A stretch of 42,330 bases of DNA from Methylobacterium sp. (GTDB lineage: Bacteria; Pseudomonadota; Alphaproteobacteria; Rhizobiales; Beijerinckiaceae). The stretch's first letter is position 1, and every line of letters starts with the position of its first letter. The notes beneath the pieces are model-generated. The model worked only from the letters and a program-made list of their open reading frames with translations. It had not been told where the DNA came from and searched no databases. The stretch lies in NCBI RefSeq assembly GCF_019750675.1, contig NZ_JAIEOF010000100.1, positions 1 through 42,330 of the forward strand, given 5' to 3'. Both the position numbers and the translations under genes were made by a program. Of the stretch, positions 21,447 to 30,571 are shown one piece after another.

Positions 21447-22807
21447 GGGGCGGTCGGCACCCGGATCGCGGCGGCGGGGAGGCGATGGGGCGGCCGCGGC
21501 AAGCCGAGGTTTTCGCGCAGGGTGCGGCCCTCGTAGTCCGTACGGAACAGGCCGCGGCGCTGAAGCTCGGGGATCACCAGGGCGGCGAAGTCGTCGAGGC
21601 CGCCGGGCAGGGTCGGCGGCATGATGTTGAAGCCGTCGGCGCCGTGGGCCTCGAAACGCTCCTGCAGCGCGTCGGCGATCTGGCCCGGGGTGCCGACGAG
21701 GGTCCAGTGCCCGCGCGCGCCGGCGATGCGCAGGTAGAGCTCGCGGATGGTCAGCCCCTCGCGCCTTGCCAGCGTCAGCATCAAGGCCTGCCGGCTCTTG
21801 CCGCCCTCGGTCTCGGGCAGGTCCGGCACCGGGGCCTCGTCCGGATAGGCCGACAGGTCGGCGCCGGCGAGCTGTTCGAGGAGCGAGCGGCCGACCACGG
21901 GGTGGATCAGATCCTGCAATTCCCCATAGCGGTCCTGAGCCTCGCCCTCCGTGCGCCCGACGACCGGGAAGGCGCCGGGCATGATCTTGAGATGATCGGG
22001 GTCGCGCCCGAAGCCGGCCATGCGGCCCTTCACGTCGGCGTAGAAGGCGGTCGCATCCGCCAGGGTCTCTTGCGCGGTGAAGACGATCTCGGCGGTGCGG
22101 GCGGCCAGCGCCTTGCCGGCCTCGGAGGAGCCGGCCTGCACCACGACCGGGTGGCCCTGCGGCGGGCGCGGCACGTTGAGGGGGCCGCGCACCGAGAAAT
22201 GCGCGCCCTCGTGGGCCAGCAGGTGCAGCCGGTCGGGGTCGAAGAACCGGCCGGACTCCCGGTCGCGCACGAAGGCGTCGTCCGCGTAGGAATCCCACAG
22301 GCCCCGGACCACGTCGACGAACTCCTCCGCCCGGGCGTAGCGGTGGGCATGGGCGAGGTGGCTCTCGCGGCTGAAGTTCCAGGCTTCGCGCGGATCGGCG
22401 GAGGTCACGAGGTTCCAGCCGGCCCGGCCCTCGCTGAGGTGGTCGAGGGAGGCGAACTTGCGGGCGACGTGGAACGGCTCGTTGTAGGTGGTGGAGGCGG
22501 TGGCCACGAGGCCGATCCGCTCGGTCACCGCCGCGAGGTGGGAGAGCAGGGTCAGGGGCTCGAACTGCCCGACGTAGCGGATCGCCGTCCGGCTCAGGGC
22601 GTCGATGTCCTCGCCCCGGACCGCGACACCGTCGGCAAGGAAGATCAGATCGAACTTCGCCGCCTCCGCCGTCCTGGCGATCCGCCGGTAATGCGCGGCG
22701 TTGACCCCGGCATCGGCCTGGGCGGACGGGTGCCGCCAGGCCGCGACGTGGTGCCCGCCAGGATACAGGAAGGCGCCGAGGCGCATGCGGTCGGAGCGGG
22801 CCGGCAT
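21443..22807 (-). CDS. FMN-dependent monooxygenase, NtaA/SnaA/DszA family
   Basis: MRLGAFLYPGGHHVAAWRHPSAQADAGVN, FDLIFLADGVAV, LDHLSEGRAGWNLVTSADPREAWNFSRESHLAHAHRYARAEEFVDVVRGLWDS. Confidence 0.9.
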   Translation of the reverse strand: MPARSDRMRLGAFLYPGGHHVAAWRHPSAQADAGVNAAHYRRIARTAEAAKFDLIFLADGVAVRGEDIDALSRTAIRYVGQFEPLTLLSHLAAVTERIGLVATASTTYNEPFHVARKFASLDHLSEGRAGWNLVTSADPREAWNFSRESHLAHAHRYARAEEFVDVVRGLWDSYADDAFVRDRESGRFFDPDRLHLLAHEGAHFSVRGPLNVPRPPQGHPVVVQAGSSEAGKALAARTAEIVFTAQETLADATAFYADVKGRMAGFGRDPDHLKIMPGAFPVVGRTEGEAQDRYGELQDLIHPVVGRSLLEQLAGADLSAYPDEAPVPDLPETEGGKSRQALMLTLARREGLTIRELYLRIAGARGHWTLVGTPGQIADALQERFEAHGADGFNIMPPTLPGGLDDFAALVIPELQRRGLFRTDYEGRTLRENLGLPRPPHRLPAAAIRVPTAP

Positions 22808-22819
22808 CGCGGGCTGACC

Positions 22820-24037
22820 TCAGGCCGAACCGACTCGGTACTCGCGCGGCGGCGCGGTGCCGTTGACCGCGAAGGCCCCGACGATGCGGTCGCGGTAGAT
22901 CCGCGGATTGTGCGAGGCGATGGTGCGGGCGTTGCGCCAGTAGCGGTCGAGGCCCAGGCCCTCCTTCACCGCGGAGGCGCCCAGCGCGTCGAACAGGCCG
23001 GTGGTGGCCTCCAGCACGAGGTTCGTCACCACCGTGACCGCCTGGTTGACCTCGACGTCGGCAAGCGCCGCCGATCCCGTCGGATCGGCCCCGTCGCGGC
23101 GGACCTCGAACACCCGCTGCAGCGCCTCGGCCGCCTTCAGCACGATGGCGCCGGCCGCGTAGGCGTTGCCCCGCACGCGGCCGACCACCGCCTGGATCTG
23201 CGGGTCGTCGCCGGTGCGGGCCGCGTTGCCGTGGCTGTAGACGCGCCGGCGCTCGCCCACGAGCCGGGCGACGTCCTCGGCCGCCGCCCGGCCGATGCCG
23301 GCCAGCGTGGCGAGGTGCACGAGCTGGAAGAACGCCATGGCGTAGGGGAAGCGCGCCGGGTCCGGCTTGATCCAATCGGCCTCGACTACCACCCCGGTGA
23401 AATGCGCGGTGCCGCTCGCCGTCAGCGCCTGCCCGAACCCGTCCCAGTCGTCGACGATCTCGACGCCCGGGGCCTGGGTCGAGACCACCGCGACCACGGG
23501 CGCGCCGTCCTCGTCCTGGGCCGAGAGGTGGATCCAGTCGGCGAAGAGCGAGCCGGTCGTATAGAACTTCCGACCGTCGACGACCCGCTCGGCCCCGCGC
23601 CGGCGGAGGATGGTGTCGAACTGGCCGACCTTGGCCTCCCCGGTCTCGGAGACGCCGCTGCCGATGGTCTCCCCGGCGGCGATCCGCTCGGTCCAGCGCG
23701 CCCGCCATTCGGGCGAGGTCGAGCACAGCACGTCCTTGGTGAAGCCGAAATGCGCGCGCAGCGCGTTGGTGACGTTGGAATCTCCCTGCGACAGCTCGAT
23801 CAGCAGATTGAACAGTTCGGGCAGGCTCGCCCCGTGCCCGCCCGCCGCTTCCGGTAGCCGAAGGGTGGTGAAGCCCGCTTCCTTGAGCCAGCCGATCTCG
23901 GCATGCGGCAACCGGCGTTCGCCGTCCCGGGCCACGGCGGTCGCACGGATCTCGGCAAAGGCCGGTCGGAAGCGTGCGGCGAGGTCCTCGTAGCGAGCGC
24001 TCGGGCCGGCACCCCAGCCCGCATCCGTTTGCGACAT
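22820..24037 (-). CDS. Acyl-CoA-dehydrogenase-like flavin monooxygenase (SfnB/DszC family)
   Basis: EIGWLKEAGFTTLRLPEAAGGHGASLPELFNLLIELSQGDSNVTNALRAHFGF, VVDGRKFYTTGSLFADWIHLSAQDEDG. Confidence 0.85.
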   Translation of the reverse strand: MSQTDAGWGAGPSARYEDLAARFRPAFAEIRATAVARDGERRLPHAEIGWLKEAGFTTLRLPEAAGGHGASLPELFNLLIELSQGDSNVTNALRAHFGFTKDVLCSTSPEWRARWTERIAAGETIGSGVSETGEAKVGQFDTILRRRGAERVVDGRKFYTTGSLFADWIHLSAQDEDGAPVVAVVSTQAPGVEIVDDWDGFGQALTASGTAHFTGVVVEADWIKPDPARFPYAMAFFQLVHLATLAGIGRAAAEDVARLVGERRRVYSHGNAARTGDDPQIQAVVGRVRGNAYAAGAIVLKAAEALQRVFEVRRDGADPTGSAALADVEVNQAVTVVTNLVLEATTGLFDALGASAVKEGLGLDRYWRNARTIASHNPRIYRDRIVGAFAVNGTAPPREYRVGSA

Positions 24038-24301
24038 GATCCTGCAATCCCGTCCTGAGCCGCGTCCGAACCAACGGACCAGACGCGGCGGCAGCCGTTG
24101 GAATCCGGGATTATCGCTCGAAACTCAAGTCTTCGTGCCGATAATACCGTGATATCGCACCAATTTGGGATGCGTATCTCTTCGATCATCCATGGATGAA
24201 CGATCCTGCTACTACGAAGTCATTGAGGAAAAGAACGTTCTTGTTGACCGGATGGACGGGACCAATACCCTGACCTTCCCACCCTGCGGACGGATCCTCC
24301 G

Positions 24302-25699
24302 ATGACGATGCGCCGAGAACTGCGGCTGAACGCCTTCCAGATGGCCTCGCCGGGCCATACCTGGGCCGGCCTGTGGCGGCATCCGCGCGACACCGGCAGC
24401 GCCTATTACAGCCTCGACTATTGGGTCGATCTGGCGCGCACCGCCGAGCGCGGCCTCTTCGACGGAATTTTCCTCGCCGACGTGCTCGGGCAATACGACG
24501 TCTACGGCGGCAGCGCCGACACGGCCCTGGCGCGGGCCGCGCAGGCGCCCAATCTCGATCCGTTCCTGCTGGTGCCCGCCATGGCGCAGGCGACGCGCCA
24601 TCTTGGTTTCGGCGTCACTGCCAATCTGACCTACGAGCACCCCTATCTCTTCGCCCGCCGGATCACGACCCTCGACCACCTCACCGGCGGCCGGGTCGGC
24701 TGGAACATCGTCACCGGCTATCTCGAGAGCGGCGCCCGCGGCATGGGCCAGGACACGGCCCGGGCGCACGACGCCCGCTACGAGGCGGGGGACGACTTTC
24801 TGGAGGCCGCCTACAAGCTGTGGGAGGGCAGCTGGGAGGCGGGCGCCGTGCGGCGCGACCGGGCCGGCGGCGTCTTCACCGATCCGGAACGGGTCCACCG
24901 CATCCGGCACGACGGTCCTTACTACCGCGTCGACGGCCGCCACCTCGCCGAGCCCTCGCCCCAGCGCACGCCGGTGCTCTACCAGGCGGGCACCTCCCGG
25001 CGGGGCAAGCTCTTCGCGGGGCGCCACGCCGAGGCCGTGTTCCTCAACGGCCAGACGAAGCCGCTCGCCGCCAAGGCCGTGCGCGACCTGCGCGAGGCGG
25101 CCCGCGCCGCAGGGCGTGACCCTTACGACATCCGCATGTTCCTCGGCGCCACGGTGATCGTGGCGCCGACCCGCGCCGAGGCCCTGTCCTTACGCGACGA
25201 GTATGCGCGCTACATCGACGTCGAGGGCCAGCTCGCCCTGGTCTCGGGCTGGACCGGCATCGACCTCTCGACCCTGGGGCCCGAAGAGGGCTTGGCCTAT
25301 GTCCAGACGAACGCCATGCAGTCCCTGGTGGAGACCCTGACGCAAGCCGGGGAGCGGCCCTTCACCCGGGCGGACTTCGCAGCGTTCGGCCCGCGCGGGG
25401 CCCGGGCGCCCTTCATCGTCGGCGCGCCCTCGGAAGTCGCCGACGAACTCGTCGCCTGGGCCGAGGCCACTGACGCCGACGGCTTCAACCTGACCCGCGC
25501 GGTAGCGCCGGAAACCCTGGAAGCTTTCGTCGACCTCGTCGTGCCGGAACTCCAGACGCGTGGCGCCTTCAAGACTCAGTATGCGGAGGGCACAATGCGC
25601 GAGAAGCTTTTCCCTGGCAGCGGCCCACTCCTGAAGGCAAGCCATCCCGGAGCGGTCTTCCGCCGCGGGACGCCGGAGGCCTTGCTGGCCGCGTCATGA
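24302..25699 (+). CDS. FMN-dependent monooxygenase, NtaA/SnaA/DszA family
   Basis: LNAFQMASPGHTWAGLWRHPRDTGSAYYSLDYWVDLARTAERGLFDGIFLADVLGQYDVYGG, TTLDHLTGGRVGWNIVTGYLESGARGMG. Confidence 0.9.
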   Translation: MTMRRELRLNAFQMASPGHTWAGLWRHPRDTGSAYYSLDYWVDLARTAERGLFDGIFLADVLGQYDVYGGSADTALARAAQAPNLDPFLLVPAMAQATRHLGFGVTANLTYEHPYLFARRITTLDHLTGGRVGWNIVTGYLESGARGMGQDTARAHDARYEAGDDFLEAAYKLWEGSWEAGAVRRDRAGGVFTDPERVHRIRHDGPYYRVDGRHLAEPSPQRTPVLYQAGTSRRGKLFAGRHAEAVFLNGQTKPLAAKAVRDLREAARAAGRDPYDIRMFLGATVIVAPTRAEALSLRDEYARYIDVEGQLALVSGWTGIDLSTLGPEEGLAYVQTNAMQSLVETLTQAGERPFTRADFAAFGPRGARAPFIVGAPSEVADELVAWAEATDADGFNLTRAVAPETLEAFVDLVVPELQTRGAFKTQYAEGTMREKLFPGSGPLLKASHPGAVFRRGTPEALLAAS

Positions 25700-25841
25700 A
25701 AGAGCGGAGGCTTGCGGCTCGCTACGAGCCAACTCGCGGTGACTTCGAAGCAAGCGTCCGCTTTATCAATTCGCGCACCCCAAAGCTGACAGGCCGAAAA
25801 CCACCCGACCCGGTCGTCGAAAGGACGGGCGGGTTCCGACC

Positions 25842-27417
25842 GAGGCTGTGTCAAAAGTCCCTTCTGAGATAGACTTGCGGCCTCATCTGCGGAGGCCAGC
25901 ATGCGTCGGTTCGTCGAAGGGCAGGATCGTCGGCAGTCCTGGTTGCTGCCCAGTTCGCTGGACGATTATGTCACCGCGGACAATCCGGTTCGGGTGATCG
26001 AGGCCTTCATCGACGAACTCGATCTCGGCACCCTCGGCTTCACCCGCTTCGAGCCCGCGGCGACGGGACGGCCTGCCTATGATCCGGCCACGCTTCTGAA
26101 GCTCTACCTCTATGGCTACCTCAATCGGGTCCCGTCGAGCCGGCGGCTTGAGCGGGAGGCGCAGCGCAACATCGAGGTGATGTGGCTGACTGGCCGCCTG
26201 GCTCCCGATCACAAAACGATCGCCAACTTCAGGCGCGACAACGGACCTGCGATCCAGGCGGCCTGTCGGCAGTTCGTGGTGCTGTGCCGCGATCTGCATC
26301 TCTTCGCTGGGGCAACCGTCGCCTTGGACGGGTCGAAGTTCAAGGCGGTCAACAACCGGGACCGCAACTACACCGTGGCCAAGGTCGCCAAGCGCCTGGA
26401 ACAGGTGGAGGTCAGCATCGCCCGCTATCTCGCGACGCTCGACCGGGCGGACAGGGAAGGCAGCGACGTTCCCGAGGCGCGGACGCAGCGCATCGGCGAG
26501 AAGATTGCCGCTCTGCGCCGACAGATGGCCTTCCTGCGCGAGATGCAGGCGCAGGTGGAGATCGCGGACGACGGGCAGGTCTCCCTGACCGACCCGGACG
26601 CCCGCTCGATGGCGACGAGCGGGCGCGGCACCGGCATCGTCGGCTACAACGTCCAGATCGCCGTCGATCCCGAGCATCATCTCGTCGTGGCCCATGAGGT
26701 CGTCAACGAGGGCCACGACCGCACCCAGCTCGTGCCGATGGGCGGTCAGGTCAGACAGGCCATCGGTGAGCAGGAGATCACAGTTCTGGCCGATCGCGGC
26801 TACTACAACGGCGATGAGGTTCTGGCCTGCGAAGGCACGGGCGTCCTGCCGGCCATGCCGCGGGCCGACACGTCGGGTCGGGCCAAGAAGGGGCTCTTCG
26901 TGCGCGCCGCCTTCGTCTACGATGCCGCGGCCGATCACTACGTCTGCCCCGCCGGCGCTGTGCTGACGAAGTCCAACGCGCGCTCCGATCGACACGGTGA
27001 CATCGACCACTACCGCAACCTGGACGCCTGTCATGCCTGCGCGACGCGGGCGCGCTGCACGCCCGAGAAGGTCAAGCGCTTCAAGCGCTGGAAGCACGAG
27101 GCGGTGCTGGAGGCCATGCAGAGGCGGCTCGATGCCATGCCCGATGCCATGGCGGTCCGGCGCGCCACGGTCGAGCATGTCTTCGGGACGCTGAAAGCCT
27201 GGATGGGCAGTACGCCCTTCCTGACGAAGGGCCTGAAAGGCGTGAGAACCGAGATGAGCCTCGCCATCCTCGCCTACAACGTGAAGCGGATGATCCGCCT
27301 GTTCGGTGCAACTTGGCTCATCCAGGCCATTCGAGCCTAAAGCTGCCCGCTGCGCCGCCGTCGTCATCCTGCTGATCGATGCTGGCGGCCACGATCAATG
27401 CGTTTTGACACGGCCTC
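25842..27417. mobile_element. IS1182-family insertion sequence
   Basis: Terminal inverted repeats GAGGCTGTGTCAAAA (25842-25856) and TTTTGACACGGCCTC (27403-27417), 14/15 matching. 4-bp direct repeat GACC at 25838-25841 and 27418-27421. Confidence 0.85.
25901..27340 (+). CDS. IS1182 family transposase (intact)
   Basis: MRRFVEGQDRRQSWLLPSSLDDYVTADNPVRVIEAFIDELDL, GRPAYDPATLLKLYLYGYLNRVPSSRRLEREAQRNIEVMWLTGRLAPDHKTIANFR, ADRGYYNGDEVLAC, VEHVFGTLKAWMG. Confidence 0.95.
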   Translation: MRRFVEGQDRRQSWLLPSSLDDYVTADNPVRVIEAFIDELDLGTLGFTRFEPAATGRPAYDPATLLKLYLYGYLNRVPSSRRLEREAQRNIEVMWLTGRLAPDHKTIANFRRDNGPAIQAACRQFVVLCRDLHLFAGATVALDGSKFKAVNNRDRNYTVAKVAKRLEQVEVSIARYLATLDRADREGSDVPEARTQRIGEKIAALRRQMAFLREMQAQVEIADDGQVSLTDPDARSMATSGRGTGIVGYNVQIAVDPEHHLVVAHEVVNEGHDRTQLVPMGGQVRQAIGEQEITVLADRGYYNGDEVLACEGTGVLPAMPRADTSGRAKKGLFVRAAFVYDAAADHYVCPAGAVLTKSNARSDRHGDIDHYRNLDACHACATRARCTPEKVKRFKRWKHEAVLEAMQRRLDAMPDAMAVRRATVEHVFGTLKAWMGSTPFLTKGLKGVRTEMSLAILAYNVKRMIRLFGATWLIQAIRA

Positions 27418-27566
27418 GACCCAACCCGGCCGTACAATCATCTGTCGCGCGTTCTCAGAAGTGGATCCAGAGTGACGCACTGCATGGCGAGGTCCGTCGA
27501 AGTCGGGGCTTGCGGTGCTGTAGGAGCTCGCAGGAGAACTAAGGCTTACACAGGCCTCAGGCATGC

Positions 27567-29432
27567 CTAGGATTGCAGCGCCTGCGACTTCTGCATTCGT
27601 CGCTGGAGGTCTGACAGTACTTTGCTTCGGCACCACACCGCCGTCGTCTTTCTGGCCCTCGTTTCGAAGACCGGCTCGATGCCGGCTTGATCCAGGGCTT
27701 CCCTCATCCAACGGATGCCGGTTCCGATCTCCCTGGCGAGCGCGCCTGTGGTTGCGTAGGTGGCCTCGAAGGCAGCCAATGCATCCTCCTTGACCAAGAT
27801 CTCTCCACAGGGCGACATGACTCCTCTCAGTAGGCCCTTTCGAACTATCCGGCCGATGTTGTCGGTTGGGACCTTGATGCGTCGTCCAACTTGTTCAAGG
27901 GTGAGGCCACCGCCTGCCTGCGCACGCCGTGCAATCCTGATGTCCTGCGGATCGACGAGCAAACCAGCAAACCCGGGTGCATCGCGTAGGACCGCTTTGA
28001 CCTTCAGGTGTCCGGCAAGGATCATGGCGGCGCTACCTCGAACACCGTCAACTCTGGCGAACTTGCTGGCACGTGCGAGCGGGAGAAGTTCGATCGGAGT
28101 GACATCCACGATCGGCGCAGTACCGCGGAGCCGGTCTAAAACAGCAGTTATTTCGTCTCTGTCGAACACGTCCGTTTTCACACCTGATCGTCGATGAATC
28201 TCGGCCGGTAGTATGATTCGAGCCGAAACCAACATGTAGATCTGGCGCTTTGCCAGCCCAATCATGGCAGGTAGTTCATCTGCCCGAACGATTCGGGCGT
28301 GGATTGCACAAATTTCGTCGGCAACTTCCTGAGTAATGGCGAGTGGTGTTCCCCTTTTTGTTCGTTTAGGCCATGCGCCGAGTGCCTTGAGGTACCCTGC
28401 TGCAATCTGTGGTGAGCGTCCGCACCGTGTCGCGAGGTCTGAAAGGCTAAGCAGGGGCTGAACAGCCTGACGGTTCACCACCGAAGTCTTGTGAACCGGT
28501 CCTCGCGCTGCGGAATGTGTGAAAAGAGCCGCTCTGATGGCGTTCCCGCTGAAGCCCACTGGTAGCCGCTTGGCCCATAGATAGAGATATCCATAAACCT
28601 GTTCTGCGCCCCAGGCACCTAACCCAACGTGATCAGCTCGCGCCAATTTGTCTAGTAGAGCATCGAAGGCGTCAGGCCAGTCTCGGGCAATTTCGAAACC
28701 GGCTGAATGTATCTCGGCATGGCGTTCAGATGGAAACTTTGACAGGGCTCCAGTTGCTCCCCCTAGGAGAGCAACGCCCAAGCGTTCCATCGTATCGCAG
28801 GCCTCGTCCAGCGTTAGGCCGTCGAGAATCGGTACATCTACTCGAGGCATGCCGCCCAAACGTCCGACGACGTAGGCGTCCGCCAACGTTTCTCGACCCG
28901 CGATCGATATACCCTTGCAGGTCAGCAGAGAGTGGCCATTCCTGCAGCGGGTCAGCGAGCCCGCTTCCCAAGTGACGTCCGTTCCGCAAGTCATGCAAGT
29001 CGTGGCCAAGCGGGTACAATGTATTGGACACGTCTTGACTACGGCCACGTCCCACCAGAAGCGGCGATAGATGTTCCAATGTAGATGACGTCCCGATGGA
29101 GGCGCGCGAAGATCGTCCTCCCAGCAGCATGGACACCAGCGCCGTTCCGAGGTGGTCCAGTCATCCCTATGAAGTTTCTCACCCCCGAGTGTGACTCCCC
29201 GTTTCGTCACCTCGGCGGGTGTCCACCTTCGTACCATATCGTCGTCTCGGCCTAGGAAATCCAGGAAGGGTTTGGCCGTGCGCCCCTGAAGGATGTCGCT
29301 CAAGGTGTGTCCGGCGGTCCTGAGGCGCTCTCGGCTCCAAGGCTCGCCATTGATGTCGAAGGCGCGAAGTAAGTGCGCGGCCGCGGTCTCACCCTTCAAC
29401 ACGGGCGGGATAATGGTCAGGCGCATCGGCAT
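27567..29432 (-). CDS. TniQ family transposition/target-selection protein with long C-terminal HTH-rich region
   Basis: TniQ-like N-terminus (ETAAAHLLRAFDINGE...), zinc-binding CPCCWEDDL...CPIHCTRLATTCMTCGTDVTW...CRNGHSL. C-terminal repeated HTH-like segments (LSDLATRCGRSPQIAAGYLKALG, LTLEQVGRRIKVPTDNIGRIVRKGLL). Start 29432 or 29426. Confidence 0.85.
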   Translation of the reverse strand: MPMRLTIIPPVLKGETAAAHLLRAFDINGEPWSRERLRTAGHTLSDILQGRTAKPFLDFLGRDDDMVRRWTPAEVTKRGVTLGGEKLHRDDWTTSERRWCPCCWEDDLRAPPSGRHLHWNIYRRFWWDVAVVKTCPIHCTRLATTCMTCGTDVTWEAGSLTRCRNGHSLLTCKGISIAGRETLADAYVVGRLGGMPRVDVPILDGLTLDEACDTMERLGVALLGGATGALSKFPSERHAEIHSAGFEIARDWPDAFDALLDKLARADHVGLGAWGAEQVYGYLYLWAKRLPVGFSGNAIRAALFTHSAARGPVHKTSVVNRQAVQPLLSLSDLATRCGRSPQIAAGYLKALGAWPKRTKRGTPLAITQEVADEICAIHARIVRADELPAMIGLAKRQIYMLVSARIILPAEIHRRSGVKTDVFDRDEITAVLDRLRGTAPIVDVTPIELLPLARASKFARVDGVRGSAAMILAGHLKVKAVLRDAPGFAGLLVDPQDIRIARRAQAGGGLTLEQVGRRIKVPTDNIGRIVRKGLLRGVMSPCGEILVKEDALAAFEATYATTGALAREIGTGIRWMREALDQAGIEPVFETRARKTTAVWCRSKVLSDLQRRMQKSQALQS

Positions 29433-29436
29433 CCTC

Positions 29437-30561
29437 CTACGAGACGTCGTCAGCGGGCGTCTTGTCTTCACCCATGCCAACCAGACGAGTGAGCGTGTCG
29501 AACTCGGCTTCCTTGATTTTCGGGCAAATCGAGATGTTCGGTACAAGGAAGGGATTGCGACGTGCGCCCACTTCGAAGATTTCCTCGAATACGAAGGCCA
29601 GGTGCTTGGTCTGATCGATGCAGGGGGCGCCCTGATCAATGGCGCGAAAGGCTGCCTTCTTGATTAGGTGCATCATGCGCCCAGTGTATCCCGACGAAGC
29701 CTTCAGCATGCGCTGGACCATGTCGGGGTCGGAGAGGCCGGAAGGGTCGGGGAATCCAAGTTTTGGCTCAACCAAGCTCAGGAATTTTTCGGCCTTCTTC
29801 ACACCGGGACCCGTGTGGTCCAAGGGCTTGATGGAAACAACTGCACGTCGTCGAACCAGTTGGAAATCTTCCTTGAGCACTTGCCTCAACCAGGGCATAC
29901 CCGAAAGTACGAGGCATATGGGCCGCGTGACTGCTCCGGGCGATAAAAGGGGATCTTCCGGGTTCGGGATGACGAGGTTTTTCAAGGTTTCTACCAAGGT
30001 TCGCCGCTCGTCGCTGGTGCGTCCCCGCAAAGTATGGTGAAATTCATCGATAATAAGGACGGAGACAAGCTGGGCATGCATCTGGCTTACAACACGGGAC
30101 CAGATGTCGTGTTCTCTGAGATTTGCGCTTAGATCATCTCCTGTCATAGATTTATACAGAGAAAGTCCCAAGGTTTTTAGGGTGCAGGGACTCGGCGCCT
30201 TGATGAAGACCAGCGGACGGACGGGACCCGTCTCGTCGCTAAACGGCGCGAGAAGCGAATTCTTCTGTAGCCGAGCAAGAAGGTGTGACTTCCCGGCTCC
30301 AGATGGTGCCGGAATGATGAGGCAATCTCCTTCGATCTCTGCCGCAACGTTGTCCAGCATTTGGTTGAAGCGAGCAACTCCATTGATAATGACGTTCGTG
30401 TTGATGTGAATGCTGTCGACGCTCTTTTTCCATGCCCGTCGTTCCAAGTCTTGAGAACTTGCGGCAACGGCAAATCGCTCGCGCAGCCTGGGGACGTCCT
30501 CTCGGAGCTCGGTGACCGTGACGTCAGGACGGAGGATCTTCGGATCGTTCACTTGCAGCAT
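29437..30561 (-). CDS. TniB/TnsC-like AAA ATPase
   Basis: Walker A PAPSGAGKSHLLARL, Walker B VSVLIIDEFHHTL, LVETLKNLVIPNPEDPLL...ICLVLSGMPWLRQVL. Start taken at MLQVNDPKIL, just after the tniA stop. Confidence 0.88.
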   Translation of the reverse strand: MLQVNDPKILRPDVTVTELREDVPRLRERFAVAASSQDLERRAWKKSVDSIHINTNVIINGVARFNQMLDNVAAEIEGDCLIIPAPSGAGKSHLLARLQKNSLLAPFSDETGPVRPLVFIKAPSPCTLKTLGLSLYKSMTGDDLSANLREHDIWSRVVSQMHAQLVSVLIIDEFHHTLRGRTSDERRTLVETLKNLVIPNPEDPLLSPGAVTRPICLVLSGMPWLRQVLKEDFQLVRRRAVVSIKPLDHTGPGVKKAEKFLSLVEPKLGFPDPSGLSDPDMVQRMLKASSGYTGRMMHLIKKAAFRAIDQGAPCIDQTKHLAFVFEEIFEVGARRNPFLVPNISICPKIKEAEFDTLTRLVGMGEDKTPADDVS

Positions 30562-30571
30562 GGGTTGGCCC

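Noticed and set aside
21485-23857. 790-aa plus-strand ORF
   Set aside because: Antisense of two clear flavin-enzyme genes.
21447-24074. Upstream part of the 1223-aa minus-strand ORF ending at 20403
   Set aside because: Open frame running through two other genes on the same strand; only the 3' part (20403-21446) encodes a recognisable SsuA-like protein.
25883-27367. 494-aa minus-strand ORF
   Set aside because: Antisense of the IS1182 transposase.
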